A stretch of 64,000 nt of DNA from CAWGMT01 sp963823675 (GTDB lineage: Bacteria; Planctomycetota; Planctomycetia; Isosphaerales; Isosphaeraceae), in NCBI GenBank assembly GCA_963823675.1, contig CAWGMT010000008.1:1-64000 (forward strand), written 5' to 3'. Made by a program: the position numbers and the translations under genes. Below, one piece after another: positions 1 through 9,678 of this stretch (the first letter of the stretch is position 1; each line of letters opens with the position of its first letter). Below the pieces are notes generated by a model, which had not been told where the DNA came from, did not search any database, and saw only the letters and a program-made list of their open reading frames with translations.

Positions 1-95
1 CCACCCTGTTCGACGCCTATGCCTCCCCCGATGCCTTCGAGCTCACCGGCAACATCGCCTTCGACACCACCGGCAAGCTGCTGGCCAGCGGGACC

Positions 96-1172
96 GTGAC
101 CCTGGGAAGCGAGATCAAGGTGGAGGGCTCGGTCTTCATCGACCTGTCCCAGGTCGCCTCGGGGAAGGCCAAGCTGCCTGATGAACGTGACGGCTCCGGC
201 CGATACACCGATCGTGACGGCCTACGGTTCGGTCAACTTCGAGTTCGACGGCCCGGTGTTCAACGCGACGCAGGTCCCGACCGGTTCGTCAACGCCCCAA
301 CTGGGCGATGGACTGGTGCTCGACGGCAGCACGGGCTACGGCTCGGCCCCGAACATCGACCTGAACAACACCTCGTACACGGTCGAGTTCTGGGCACAGC
401 GAGGCACGGTCGGACAGGAGGAGTATGTGATCGGCCAGGCGCCGTAAAACCATACGAGACGACCGGGCTCTCGATCGGGTTCGATACCAACAACGACTTC
501 GTAGTGAATTCCGGCGGCACGACGCTGAGCTTCCCGGCGGGCCAGGACACCTCGTGGCATCAGTGGGCGGTCACGTTCGACGCGACGACCGGCACGCGCT
601 CGATCTACCGCGATGGCGTCCTGGAGGCGAGCGACACGGCCGCGCCGATCAAGGGGGCTAGCGACACGCTCCTGCTGGGCGAGTCGGGTCGACTCTACTT
701 CGGTGGCGGCGTCGACGCGGTGCGCGTCTGGACCGTCGCCCGCACGGCCGCGCAGATCGAGGACAACCCTGGCGCTCCGACCCCATCCCCCACGACCGGC
801 CTGCTCGCCGACTGGTCGTTCAGTGAAGGTCAAGGGACCACGGCGGCCGACAGCTCGGGCAACGGCAACACCATGACGCTGACGGGGGGCGTCACCTGGG
901 CGCGGATCGTCGTCGCCGGCACAGCCAGATGCCCGCGGGGCCGGTTTCCGCGCCAGCAGCCTCCAGCTCGATGGCGCCGATGCCTACGCGTCGGCCAGCG
1001 GGATCAACCTGAACGACAGCTCGTTCACGGTCGAGTTCTGGGCCAAGCAGAACGACACCAACCGGCTGGAATACATTATCAACCAGGGCGATCCTCCCGG
1101 CCTCCGGCGGCCTTCAGATCGGCTTCGACGCCAGCAACAACTTCTTCGTCTCGTTCGGCGGCACCACGCTGA
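96..1172 (+). CDS. Segment of giant protein: first LamG-like repeats
   Basis: This open segment belongs to the frameshifted giant protein that starts before the window. Its frame looks genuine from position 3 to about 178 and again from about 445 to 900, where a LamG-like sequence reads (WHQWAVTFDATTG, IYRDGVLEAS, GVDAVRVWTVARTAAQIE). Between 181 and 447 the LamG N-terminal strand (TSYTVEFWAQRG) lies in another frame, and after about 905 the next LamG copy continues in a third. The ATG at 96 is therefore not a true start. Confidence 0.45.
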   Translation: MTLGSEIKVEGSVFIDLSQVASGKAKLPDERDGSGRYTDRDGLRFGQLRVRRPGVQRDAGPDRFVNAPTGRWTGARRQHGLRLGPEHRPEQHLVHGRVLGTARHGRTGGVCDRPGAVKPYETTGLSIGFDTNNDFVVNSGGTTLSFPAGQDTSWHQWAVTFDATTGTRSIYRDGVLEASDTAAPIKGASDTLLLGESGRLYFGGGVDAVRVWTVARTAAQIEDNPGAPTPSPTTGLLADWSFSEGQGTTAADSSGNGNTMTLTGGVTWARIVVAGTARCPRGRFPRQQPPARWRRCLRVGQRDQPERQLVHGRVLGQAERHQPAGIHYQPGRSSRPPAAFRSASTPATTSSSRSAAPR

Positions 1173-1448
1173 GCACCCCGACCAACGACAACAACTGGCA
1201 TGAGTGGGCCGTCACCTTCGACGCCGAGCGGTCAGCTCATGATCTACCAGGACGGCGCCCTGGCTGCCAGCACGACTGCCAATCCGATTTCGATCTCGGG
1301 TCGACCACGGCCTTCTTGATCGGCAGACGCGGGCTGGTACTACTTCGATGGGGACATCACCCAGGTTCGGGTCTGGACGGTCGTCCGCACCGAGACCGAC
1401 ATCAATAGCGACAAGGCCTCGAGCACCCCCACGTCAACGATCGGCCTG

Positions 1449-2132
1449 TTGGCCGCCTGGAACTTCAGCGAGGGGACGGGAACCACGGCCGCCGACAGCT
1501 CGGGCAACGGACACGACGCCACGATCACCGGCGGCGCCCTGTGGATCATGGCGGACCTTCCCCTCACGCCCACCCCGCCGTTCGAGGGCTTCACGATCAC
1601 GATCATCGGCGGCCTCGACCTGACCGTCCCCGACGTTCCCGGCGGCCTCGAGCTCACCGGCACGGCGAGCTTCCGCGTCAACGCCTCCGCCGGCAGTCTC
1701 CAGCTCAATGTCAGCGGCATGGTCAACCTCGCCCCCCTCGGCAACGCCCTCGATCTCGAAGGGGTGGTGCACTTCGACCTGGGTCCCGAACCGTACACCG
1801 ACCCCACGCCCGAGTTCTATCGCATCTTCGTACTCCAGACCGGCCAGCTCTTCAACACGCTCTCCAGCATTGGCTTCAATGTCAACGGCCTGGCCGTGCT
1901 CCGCTTCGACACCACACCACAACGTCCCTATCGACCTGCCGATCCCCAACAGCGACCCGACCCAGCCGGAGACGCTCCAGAGCTTCGTGATCGATGCGAC
2001 GTCCGTCAGCCTGGAGATTCAAGGCGACATCAACTTCCAGCTCCCAGGGAACTCAGTGGTTCGGGCTCGACGGCACCTTTGACGCGATCTTCGAGGACCC
2101 GAACAATCAGCCCGAGCTGGACGTCCTCTTGA
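1449..2132 (+). CDS. Segment of giant protein: end of LamG and first beta-rich units
   Basis: The frame is genuine from 1449 to about 1915. It reads the end of a LamG-like repeat (WNFSEGTGTTAADSSGNG) and then a repeated beta-rich unit (GLELTGTASFRVNASAG, GNALDLEGVVHFDLG) that recurs to about 3.9 kb in other frames. I do not recognise a named domain for this unit; alternating short polar and hydrophobic residues suggest beta structure. The annotated start is internal. Confidence 0.45.
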   Translation: MAAWNFSEGTGTTAADSSGNGHDATITGGALWIMADLPLTPTPPFEGFTITIIGGLDLTVPDVPGGLELTGTASFRVNASAGSLQLNVSGMVNLAPLGNALDLEGVVHFDLGPEPYTDPTPEFYRIFVLQTGQLFNTLSSIGFNVNGLAVLRFDTTPQRPYRPADPQQRPDPAGDAPELRDRCDVRQPGDSRRHQLPAPRELSGSGSTAPLTRSSRTRTISPSWTSS

Positions 2133-2702
2133 ATGGCCAATTGATCATCGGACCGCCGAGCCGATCGTCGAGTTCGACACCACGGGCTTCCTCCGGCTCT
2201 GGAGCGGCGGGGTCGCCGCGCAGTTCCTGATCACCTTCGACTCGAGCGACGGCTCGGTTCTGGCTAACGCCGGCATCAACCTGACCGCGCCGATCGACCC
2301 GCTCACGGGCAAGCCGGTCGTCAACCAGTTCCTGTTCGAGCTGAACACCTGCGGGGCAGGCGGTCAGCTTCACCGCGCCGGTCCTCAACCTCGTCGGACC
2401 CGGGCCTCACCGCGATTTCCTCGGGCTTCGCGATCAACATCCCGGCGGGTGCGCGCATCAGCCCAACGGCAGTACGGCGCCCGCGGGGTCGTACATGGTG
2501 GTCGAAGGCAGCGGCGGGTTCGAGCTCGACAATAGCTTCGCCGTGATCGGCTCGTTCTACCTGGAGGTCACCCGGGCCAGCTCCTGCTCGAGACGGATGC
2601 GCAGGTGTTCCTTCAGGTCGAGGGCAACACCCTCCTGAACCTCCAGGCCATTGGTGGGATCGACATCGCCGGCCAGGGGATCTATGGCGCATCCAGCTCA
2701 CG

Positions 2703-3344
2703 GTGAACACCGGGCTCCCCACCGGCTACGGCTTCAGCCTGAACGCCGGGTTTCTGCTCGGGTCGACACCACGAGCCAGACACAGACGATCACGGGCATC
2801 ACACTCCCCCAGGACCATTCGCCGAAATCCAGGCCACCGGCAACCTCGTGGTCGGTCCCATCGACGTCAACGGCACGTTCGATTTCACGGCCAGTGCCAG
2901 TCAGGAGAGCGCGTCCCCATCGCGGCCAACGGCAACGTGACGCTCGGCCCGCTGGGCTCGCTCAATGTCGGCGGCACGATCAATATCCTCGCGTCACCGA
3001 CTGCCGGGCCGACGGGTGTGGTCGGGCTGCTTCAAACCAACCTCAGCACCGGCACCGCGTTGTCGGGCACCGGGTTCGCCTTCAACGCGGACTTCCAGTT
3101 CGAGATCAACACGACCGGATCGAGTCAACAGGTGACGGGGTTCGTTCCAGGTCGTGAACAACACCTACACGGGCAACGTGACCCCGAACCAGACGATCGT
3201 GATCCAGCCCGGCGTGATGCTGGAGATCGGCGGCACTCTGACGCTGGTCAACCTCATCAACATCGCGGGCGAGTTCGACGTGACCATCTCGCCGACGAGC
3301 CTCCTGGTGACGGTGTAGTCACATCTCCGGCATTCTGGGTCTGA
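2703..3344 (+). CDS. Segment of giant protein: beta-rich units
   Basis: Only part of this open stretch is in the biological frame: about 2703-2765 (TGLPTGYGFSLNAGF) and 2910-3150 (GNVTLGPLGSLNVGGTINIL, GTGFAFNADFQFEIN). The parts between and after are out of frame by single-base shifts, and matching sequence continues in the other frames. It is one more copy of the unnamed beta-rich unit. Confidence 0.35.
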   Translation: MNTGLPTGYGFSLNAGFLLGSTPRARHRRSRASHSPRTIRRNPGHRQPRGRSHRRQRHVRFHGQCQSGERVPIAANGNVTLGPLGSLNVGGTINILASPTAGPTGVVGLLQTNLSTGTALSGTGFAFNADFQFEINTTGSSQQVTGFVPGREQHLHGQRDPEPDDRDPARRDAGDRRHSDAGQPHQHRGRVRRDHLADEPPGDGVVTSPAFWV

Positions 3345-3398
3345 ACATCAACGTCGGCAGTACCCAGAGCCCGGCGACGTTCGCGATCGACGGCAACG

Positions 3399-4211
3399 AT
3401 GCCGGACGCGGGGGGCATCGTCATCGATGTTCCGCTGGCCTACAGCACCGGGATCGGCTCGCAGCTCCTCTCGATCAGTGCCAATCCCGTCCTGGTCGTC
3501 AACGCGAGCCCTGTGGCACGGGGCGGGATCTCGGCCAGCACGTACGAGCTCGAGCTCAACAATGCCTCGCTGAGCACCCTGGGTTTCACGCTCACCGGCA
3601 CGCTGGACGCGGAATACAGCGACGGCCAGTTCGTGCTGAACGTGCCGCAAAGCGATCCCCTGACGCTGAGCTTCTTCAGCATCGGCAACACCAGTGTTTA
3701 CGGCTACCTGGATTCCGACGGCCAGTTCAGCCTGACCGGCTCGATCGGTTTCAACCTCAATGACGGACTTGGCGACAGCATCTACGGCTCGTTCTCCATC
3801 ACGCTCAGCAACCAGGGCTTCTCCGCGTCGGCCTCGGGCGGCGCGACGGTCCTGGGCATCAATCTCGCCTCGGTGTACGGCACGGTGGACATCGAGGGAA
3901 CTGGTACCTGGACGCGACGGTTTATGTGCTGGCGAGCGGCTTCAACTTCAATATCCAGTTCGGCTCGATCGGCTCGCAGCATCCCGCGAACCAGATCTAC
4001 TGGTACAGCGTGCCCACTCAAGCACTGGAAGGGGGCCAGGTCCAGCTCGACGCCGCCGCCACCAATCCTTACGGTAACAACGCCACCAATTACGTCTGGC
4101 AGATCACCGGTCCCACCAACTTCTCCGAGACCCTCAACGGTGCCGAACCGACGCTCACCCTCGGCGATCCCGGTACCTATTTCGTCACGCTCACGGCGGG
4201 CTCGGGTTTGA
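3399..4211 (+). CDS. Segment of giant protein: beta-rich units
   Basis: The frame is genuine to about 3898 and reads several copies of the unnamed beta-rich unit (LSTLGFTLTGTLDAEYSDG, DGQFSLTGSIGFNLNDGLG, QGFSASASGGATVLG). After a frameshift near 3898 the same protein continues in the segment that begins at 3926. There is no ribosome binding site and no sign of a real start. Confidence 0.5.
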   Translation: MPDAGGIVIDVPLAYSTGIGSQLLSISANPVLVVNASPVARGGISASTYELELNNASLSTLGFTLTGTLDAEYSDGQFVLNVPQSDPLTLSFFSIGNTSVYGYLDSDGQFSLTGSIGFNLNDGLGDSIYGSFSITLSNQGFSASASGGATVLGINLASVYGTVDIEGTGTWTRRFMCWRAASTSISSSARSARSIPRTRSTGTACPLKHWKGARSSSTPPPPILTVTTPPITSGRSPVPPTSPRPSTVPNRRSPSAIPVPISSRSRRARV

Positions 4212-4741
4212 CCGACAGCTCCGCCGTCAATGCGCTCAATGTCCCGCCGACGATCCAGAGCCTGAATCTCCTGCAGGCGTACGCGGACGGCGTGCAACAG
4301 ACCATCACCCCCACCGTGACCAACCCGGGCCCCTCGGATGAGGATGGCGGCCTGAAGTACGCCTGGGCCCTCACCCGCAACGGCCAGCCTTATGCACCCG
4401 CGGGTGTGAACCTGTCCGCCAGCTCGCTGGTCTTCACGCCGCCGCCGCTGGCCTCGACCAACGGTAACCCGGACATCTACACCGTCAGCCTGACGGTCGC
4501 CGACACTTCGGGTGCCACGGCGACGGCCAGCGGTACCTTCGCCACCCTCGACCCCGCCGATGACGTGGTCACCACGGCTCAGGACACGGAGAATCTCACC
4601 CAGGGCGTCTCGCTGCGCGAGGCCATCGACGTTCAATACACGTCGGAGCAGTCCGGCTATTACGCGATCACGTTCGCCGTCGCTGGCCTACCAGACGATC
4701 ACCTTGACCAGCAGCGACGACACTACCAACCATGGCAATAG
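3926..4741 (+). CDS. Segment of giant protein: two PKD-like domains and a CSLREA motif
   Basis: The frame is genuine to about 4685. It encodes two Ig-fold PKD-like domains (YVWQITGPTNFSETL, GTYFVTLTAGSG; then KYAWALTRNGQPY, YTVSLTVADTSG). These are followed by QGVSLREAIDVQYTS, which resembles the CSLREA motif that precedes beta-helix regions in large bacterial exported proteins. After about 4685 the protein continues in the overlapping segment starting at 4512. Confidence 0.55.
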   Translation: MLASGFNFNIQFGSIGSQHPANQIYWYSVPTQALEGGQVQLDAAATNPYGNNATNYVWQITGPTNFSETLNGAEPTLTLGDPGTYFVTLTAGSGLTDSSAVNALNVPPTIQSLNLLQAYADGVQQTITPTVTNPGPSDEDGGLKYAWALTRNGQPYAPAGVNLSASSLVFTPPPLASTNGNPDIYTVSLTVADTSGATATASGTFATLDPADDVVTTAQDTENLTQGVSLREAIDVQYTSEQSGYYAITFAVAGLPDDHLDQQRRHYQPWQ

Positions 4742-7085
4742 CGCCCTCGAGATCCGCTCGTACGAGCAGATCGACATCAACGCGATGAACGTGCCGGGGA
4801 TCACGATCGCCGCGTCGCCGTCAACTCCCGGCACCGGCTCAACGCGCCGGCTGTTCTACATCGCCCCCAACGGCGTGCTCCGCCTCCAGGGATTGACGCT
4901 CTCCGGCGGCCTCGCCTATGGGAACGAAGACCAGGCGACCGGCGGCGCGATCTTCGTCAACACCAACGGCTTCCTGTTCCTGGAGAATTGCACGCTGATC
5001 AATAACGCGGCCGACGGGGCCGTACCGACGAACCTCAACCCCGGCTATTCCGGAACCATCTACGGCGCCGATGGCCGCGGCGGGGCCATCTTCGTCAATA
5101 CCAACGGCAACCTCTTCGCCTTCAACGACACGTTCACCGGCAACGAGGCGGAAGCGGCCGCCGCGATCGGGCTTGTCTCTAATCTTCCTTACCCCCCCGA
5201 CTATTACTATGGCGGCTCGGCCTACGGCGGCGCGATCTACAACAACGGCGGCGGCATGATCCTGTCCAATGACACCATTGCGAACAACAGCGTCATCGGC
5301 TCGACTGGTAACTATGCGGGCGCACACACCCAAGGGGCGGGAATCCTGGAGACGGACAATCCCACGTCGTACATCTATAACACGATCCTCGCCTCGAACA
5401 CCGGCGCGGCGGACTACACCGCCCTGACCGGGGTCACCGCCACGGGCGGATCGGACATCATCGCCAACCCGGGCCCGGGCACGCCCTCGGCTTACGAGTC
5501 GATCATCGCCAACCCACTGCTCGGACCGCTGGCCGACCATGGACATGGCGTCTTGACCTACTCGCTGCTGCCCGGCAGCCCGGCGCTCGGAGCCGGCAAC
5601 CCCGCCGAGACCTACTCTGCTCAATTCGACGGCCGCGGCGAGCCGCGCGTCGATAGTACGGGCAAAGTGGATATCGGCACCTTCGAGCACCAGCCCTATA
5701 TCGTCTCCAACACCAATGACAGCGGTCCCGGCTCGCTCCGCACGGCGATCGCCGATGACGACGATAATTCGCCGATCCAGTTCGCCTCCAGCCTCGCCGG
5801 CCAGACGATCCTCCTCACCAGCGGACCGCTTGTGATCACGCGCAACCTCACACTCACCGGTCTCGGCGCCAATCAACTGGAAATCGAATCGGTTGCTGGC
5901 GCGGCCACACCGGTCCAGCCGGCCGACCTCTACTTCAACGCCAATGATTCGGCGGGCAGCTCCAATGGCACGGCCGAGGGAGGCGTCACCTACACCACCG
6001 GTATTGTCGGCGATGCGTTCCAGCTCAATGGCACAAATACTTATATCGCCATTCCTCCCACAGCGGATGTCACCGGCACCGGCGCGTTCGCCGTCTCGGC
6101 CTGGATCAAGACGACCTCCAACGGCGTGATCATCCAGCAGCGCGATGCCAACAATTACAACGGCGAATACGTCCTCGCCGTCGCCGGCGGCAAGGTCAAT
6201 TTCTGGGATTACGGCAATAGCCAGTACGGCTTCAACATCACCTCCAACAAGACCGTCACCGACGGGAGCTGGCACTACATCGTCGCCGTCCGCCTGGCCA
6301 ATGGGACCGGCGAGATCTACATCGACGGCCAGCTCGACAGCAGCCAGGCCGCGACCCCCGTCCCGCTCGGCAGCGGCTTCAACATCTACATCGGCGCGGA
6401 CATTCGCAACCACGTCTCTTACTTCAACGGCCTGATCGACGAGGTGGCGATCGACCACACGGTCCCGACGGCGCTCGAGATCGAGGCCGCGTACAGCGCT
6501 GCCTCGGGAGGTCGGGTCTTCACCGTCGAACCCGGCGTCACGGCGACCGTGACGGGTTTGACGATCGCCGGCGGCGTGAGCTCCAACGGCGGCGGGATCT
6601 TGAATTCGGGCAACCTGACGATCGTGGACTCGCTGCTCAGCAGCAACGTGGCCCAGGGCGTGGCCGCGGGCACATCTCCCGCTTATGCCGCGGGCGGTGC
6701 GATCGACAACGCAACGGGCGCGGTGCTGACCGTGACCGGCAGTACGTTCCTCGACAATTCCGCGACCGGCGTCGCCGGTGACGCCAGCGCCACCACCATC
6801 GGCGGCTCGGGCCGCGGCGGAGCCATCTACAATTCGTCCGGCGCACAGCTCTATCTGGCCAATGACACCTTCAGCGACAACATCGCGTCGGTCGCGGCGG
6901 GAACTCTCTTGGGATCTCCCCCTCAATACGGTGCCTTCGGCGGCGCGATCGACAACTACGGCTCCGCCTACATCCTCAACACGACGATCGCGCAGAGTTC
7001 CGTGAGCACCCCACGTTCAGCGGCCTCATCGTCACCGGCGGAGCCGGTATCCAGAACGAGTCCGGTGCCACCCTCGACCTGGTGA
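4512..7085 (+). CDS. Segment of giant protein: beta-helix, LamG, beta-helix
   Basis: This is the longest clean frame of the giant protein, genuine from about 4688 to about 7005. It reads a right-handed beta-helix with Gly/Asn-rich coils (GGAIFVNTNG, GGAIYNNGGGMILSNDTI), a link motif (SNTNDSGPGSLRTAIADD) that recurs at 8690, a full LamG-like domain at about 5920-6500 (FAVSAWIKTTSNGVIIQQ, WHYIVAVRLANGTGEIYIDG), and a second beta-helix. The first 58 codons and the Ser/Pro-rich end are out-of-frame extensions. Confidence 0.65.
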   Translation: MPRRRPAVPSPPSTPPMTWSPRLRTRRISPRASRCARPSTFNTRRSSPAITRSRSPSLAYQTITLTSSDDTTNHGNSALEIRSYEQIDINAMNVPGITIAASPSTPGTGSTRRLFYIAPNGVLRLQGLTLSGGLAYGNEDQATGGAIFVNTNGFLFLENCTLINNAADGAVPTNLNPGYSGTIYGADGRGGAIFVNTNGNLFAFNDTFTGNEAEAAAAIGLVSNLPYPPDYYYGGSAYGGAIYNNGGGMILSNDTIANNSVIGSTGNYAGAHTQGAGILETDNPTSYIYNTILASNTGAADYTALTGVTATGGSDIIANPGPGTPSAYESIIANPLLGPLADHGHGVLTYSLLPGSPALGAGNPAETYSAQFDGRGEPRVDSTGKVDIGTFEHQPYIVSNTNDSGPGSLRTAIADDDDNSPIQFASSLAGQTILLTSGPLVITRNLTLTGLGANQLEIESVAGAATPVQPADLYFNANDSAGSSNGTAEGGVTYTTGIVGDAFQLNGTNTYIAIPPTADVTGTGAFAVSAWIKTTSNGVIIQQRDANNYNGEYVLAVAGGKVNFWDYGNSQYGFNITSNKTVTDGSWHYIVAVRLANGTGEIYIDGQLDSSQAATPVPLGSGFNIYIGADIRNHVSYFNGLIDEVAIDHTVPTALEIEAAYSAASGGRVFTVEPGVTATVTGLTIAGGVSSNGGGILNSGNLTIVDSLLSSNVAQGVAAGTSPAYAAGGAIDNATGAVLTVTGSTFLDNSATGVAGDASATTIGGSGRGGAIYNSSGAQLYLANDTFSDNIASVAAGTLLGSPPQYGAFGGAIDNYGSAYILNTTIAQSSVSTPRSAASSSPAEPVSRTSPVPPSTW

Positions 7086-8290
7086 ACACGATCGTGGCCA
7101 AGGATGCCGGGGCAAATGACGTGTCCAACCTGGGCACGATCGCGGGTAACAACAACCTCGTGATGACCAGCGCCGGGCTTCCGGCCGGTGTGGTCAGCCT
7201 GACGGCCGATCCACAGCTTGAAGGGCTTGCCTACAACGGCGGCCCCACGCCCACCTACGCCCTCGAGCCCACCAGCCCGGCCATCGGCGCCGGCAGCACC
7301 AGCGCGGTCCTGCCCACGGTCCCCTCCGGTCTGGCCGATTGGTGGCAGGGGCAAGGGAACACTCTCGATTCGGTGGGAACCGCCAATGGAACGATTTACG
7401 GCGGCGTCACCTACGCCCCGGGAATCGACGGCGAGGCCTTCGATTTCAACGGCACGAATGGGTATATCGCGATTCCTCCGAGCGCCGACGTTGTTGGCAC
7501 CGGTGCCTTCACGGTCTCGGCCTGGATCAAGACCAGCTCGAACGGACTCATCATCCAGCAGCGCGACGCCAGCAACTTCAACGGCGAATACGTCCTAGCC
7601 GTCGTCGGCGGCAAGATCAACTTCTGGGACTTCGGCAATAGCGAGTACGGCTTCAACTTTTCCTCCAACAAGACCGTCACCGACGGCAACTGGCACTACA
7701 TCGTCGCCGTCCGCCTGGCCAATGGGACCGGCGAGATCTACATCGACGGCCAGCTCGACAGCACCCAGGCAGGGAACGTGGTCCCCGCCGGCAGCGACGT
7801 GAACGTCTACATCGGCGCGGATTACCGCAACCTGGTCTACGGTTCCTCGCCCGAATACTTCAACGGCCTGATCAACGAAGTCCAGATCTACCACCGCACC
7901 CTCTCGGCCAGCGATGTCCAGACCGGCTACGTCTTCGGTCCGACCCAGACCCAGACGGTCTACAACGCCTCGGCGGCGCCGGCGACGATCAATGGTCTGG
8001 TTGGTTGGTGGTCGGGCAACGGCAACGCCCTCGACTCCACCGGCAACGATCCCGGCACCACGACGAGCAGCGTGACTTATACCGCGGGCCAGTCGGGCCA
8101 GGCCTTCCAGCTCAACGGCCAGAGCGGTGAGGTGACCATCCCCGACAGTGCAGCCCTCGACACGCCCAATTTCTCGATCGGCGGCTGGTTCGAGCTCACT
8201 CGGCGCCTGCGTCAGGCAGCGAGATCTACCTCGCCAGCAAGTACAACGGCAACTCCAACGGCTGGATCCTCCGGGTCGAAAGCAACCTGA
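7082..8290 (+). CDS. Segment of giant protein: two LamG-like domains
   Basis: The frame is genuine to about 8203. It continues the beta-helix end (PTPTYALEPTSPAIGAGST), then reads a LamG-like domain closely related at DNA level to the one at 5920-6500 (GEIYIDGQLDSTQAGNVVP), then the start of another LamG (GLVGWWSGNGNALDSTGN). The near-repeat of the LamG between 6.0 and 7.4 kb points to internal duplication. A frameshift near 8203 moves the protein into the next segment. Confidence 0.6.
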   Translation: MNTIVAKDAGANDVSNLGTIAGNNNLVMTSAGLPAGVVSLTADPQLEGLAYNGGPTPTYALEPTSPAIGAGSTSAVLPTVPSGLADWWQGQGNTLDSVGTANGTIYGGVTYAPGIDGEAFDFNGTNGYIAIPPSADVVGTGAFTVSAWIKTSSNGLIIQQRDASNFNGEYVLAVVGGKINFWDFGNSEYGFNFSSNKTVTDGNWHYIVAVRLANGTGEIYIDGQLDSTQAGNVVPAGSDVNVYIGADYRNLVYGSSPEYFNGLINEVQIYHRTLSASDVQTGYVFGPTQTQTVYNASAAPATINGLVGWWSGNGNALDSTGNDPGTTTSSVTYTAGQSGQAFQLNGQSGEVTIPDSAALDTPNFSIGGWFELTRRLRQAARSTSPASTTATPTAGSSGSKAT

Positions 8291-8307
8291 CCTGGGGACT
8301 CTCGGTC

Positions 8308-9678
8308 TTGCGGTCCCCGACCGCTGGCGTGACCGCATCGTCAAGCACGCCGCTCTCGCTCAACACCTGGTACTACATTTCCGCGACCTACGACGGCACT
8401 ACGGCCAACGTCTATCTCAACGGAGTGCTTGCCGGCACGGCAACGCTCGCCAACGGCTACACCGCCAGCACGACGCCCCTGGTCCTGGGTGCGGCCAGTT
8501 GGTCGTCCGCCGGGTACACGCAAGGGCTGATCGAGAATTTCTCGTTTTACAATCGGGCCTTGAGCCTGGTCGAGCTCCAGGCCCTGTATTTCAACGCCGG
8601 AGGCGTGCCCACGGTCGATCAGCGCGGGTTCAGCGAGATCGTGAACGGCCAGGTCAACATCGGCTCCTACGAGGTCCAGCCTTACGTCGTGACCAGCACC
8701 AGCGACAGCGGGCCGGGATCGCTTCGCCAGGCGCTCTCAGGCGACGTCTCCGGCGACGAGCCCATCGAGTTTGCCCCGAGCCTGGCCGGCCAGACGATCA
8801 CGCTGCTGAGCCCGATCGACATCGCTCACAACCTTACGATCATCGGTCCGACCTCGGGCGCGTTGACGATCAGCGGCGGCAATGCCACCGAGCTCTTCGA
8901 CATCGAGGCGGGCACGGTGTCGATCTCTGATCTGACCTTTACCGGCGGTCTTGGCTCGCAGGGCGGCGCGATCGAGAACAACGGCAACCTGACCTTCAGC
9001 AACTGCACCTTCAGCAACAACGTCGCCCAGGATAACCCCTCGCTCAATCCCCGACTCGCCAGTGCCGGTGGCGCGATTGTCAACTTCGACGGTGCCACCC
9101 TGGTCGTCACCGGCAGCACGTTCACCGGCAACGCGGCGAAAGGTGTGGCCACCTCCAGCAACAACGCCAATGCCTACGGCGGCGCGATCGAGAACGCCGC
9201 CGGCGCGACCTTCAACGGAACCAACGACACCTTCTATGCCAACTCCGCGGTGGGCGGAGCCGGTGGCGGCGGATTCGGCGGCGCGATCGACAACGCGGGC
9301 ACCGCGACCCTGGTCAACTCGACCATCGAGGAGAACTCGATCGCCAGCGGATCGGGGACGCCGCCCAGGCCTTCCGCCGGCGCCGGCATCAACAACCAGG
9401 CCGGCGGCACGTTCGCGATCAGCAATACGATCGTGTCGTACAACAAGGGCGGCAACGACCTCGCCAACAGTGGCACGGCCACCGGGCCGGAACATCGTCG
9501 GCCTGCCGGTCACCAACCCGGAGGCGACGGCAATCACGCTGACGGGGATCCCCTCCGGCGCCGGCACCAGCGTGAACAACGTCTGGACGATCAGTTCGAG
9601 CCCCGGGACAACAGGTCATCACCGGACAGGACCTCGTCTTCAACGGCTCCGACCCGATCGTCCTCCCCTCGGCCTTGA
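8308..9678 (+). CDS. Segment of giant protein: LamG end and beta-helix
   Basis: The frame is genuine to about 9485. It reads the rest of a LamG-like domain (NTWYYISATYDGTTANVYLNG, shortened here in sense only), the recurrent link TSTSDSGPGSLRQALSG, and a beta-helix rich in GGAIxN coils (GGAIENNGNLTFSNCTF, FGGAIDNAGTATLVNSTI). Frame changes near 9485 and 9605 lead into the segment starting at 9675. Confidence 0.6.
   Translation: MRSPTAGVTASSSTPLSLNTWYYISATYDGTTANVYLNGVLAGTATLANGYTASTTPLVLGAASWSSAGYTQGLIENFSFYNRALSLVELQALYFNAGGVPTVDQRGFSEIVNGQVNIGSYEVQPYVVTSTSDSGPGSLRQALSGDVSGDEPIEFAPSLAGQTITLLSPIDIAHNLTIIGPTSGALTISGGNATELFDIEAGTVSISDLTFTGGLGSQGGAIENNGNLTFSNCTFSNNVAQDNPSLNPRLASAGGAIVNFDGATLVVTGSTFTGNAAKGVATSSNNANAYGGAIENAAGATFNGTNDTFYANSAVGGAGGGGFGGAIDNAGTATLVNSTIEENSIASGSGTPPRPSAGAGINNQAGGTFAISNTIVSYNKGGNDLANSGTATGPEHRRPAGHQPGGDGNHADGDPLRRRHQREQRLDDQFEPRDNRSSPDRTSSSTAPTRSSSPRP

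Noticed and set aside
4839..6926. Minus-strand open frame of 695 codons
   Set aside because: Shadow of the beta-helix and LamG coding strand; composition (Arg/Ala/Gly/Asp) and lack of motifs are typical of antisense GC-rich frames.
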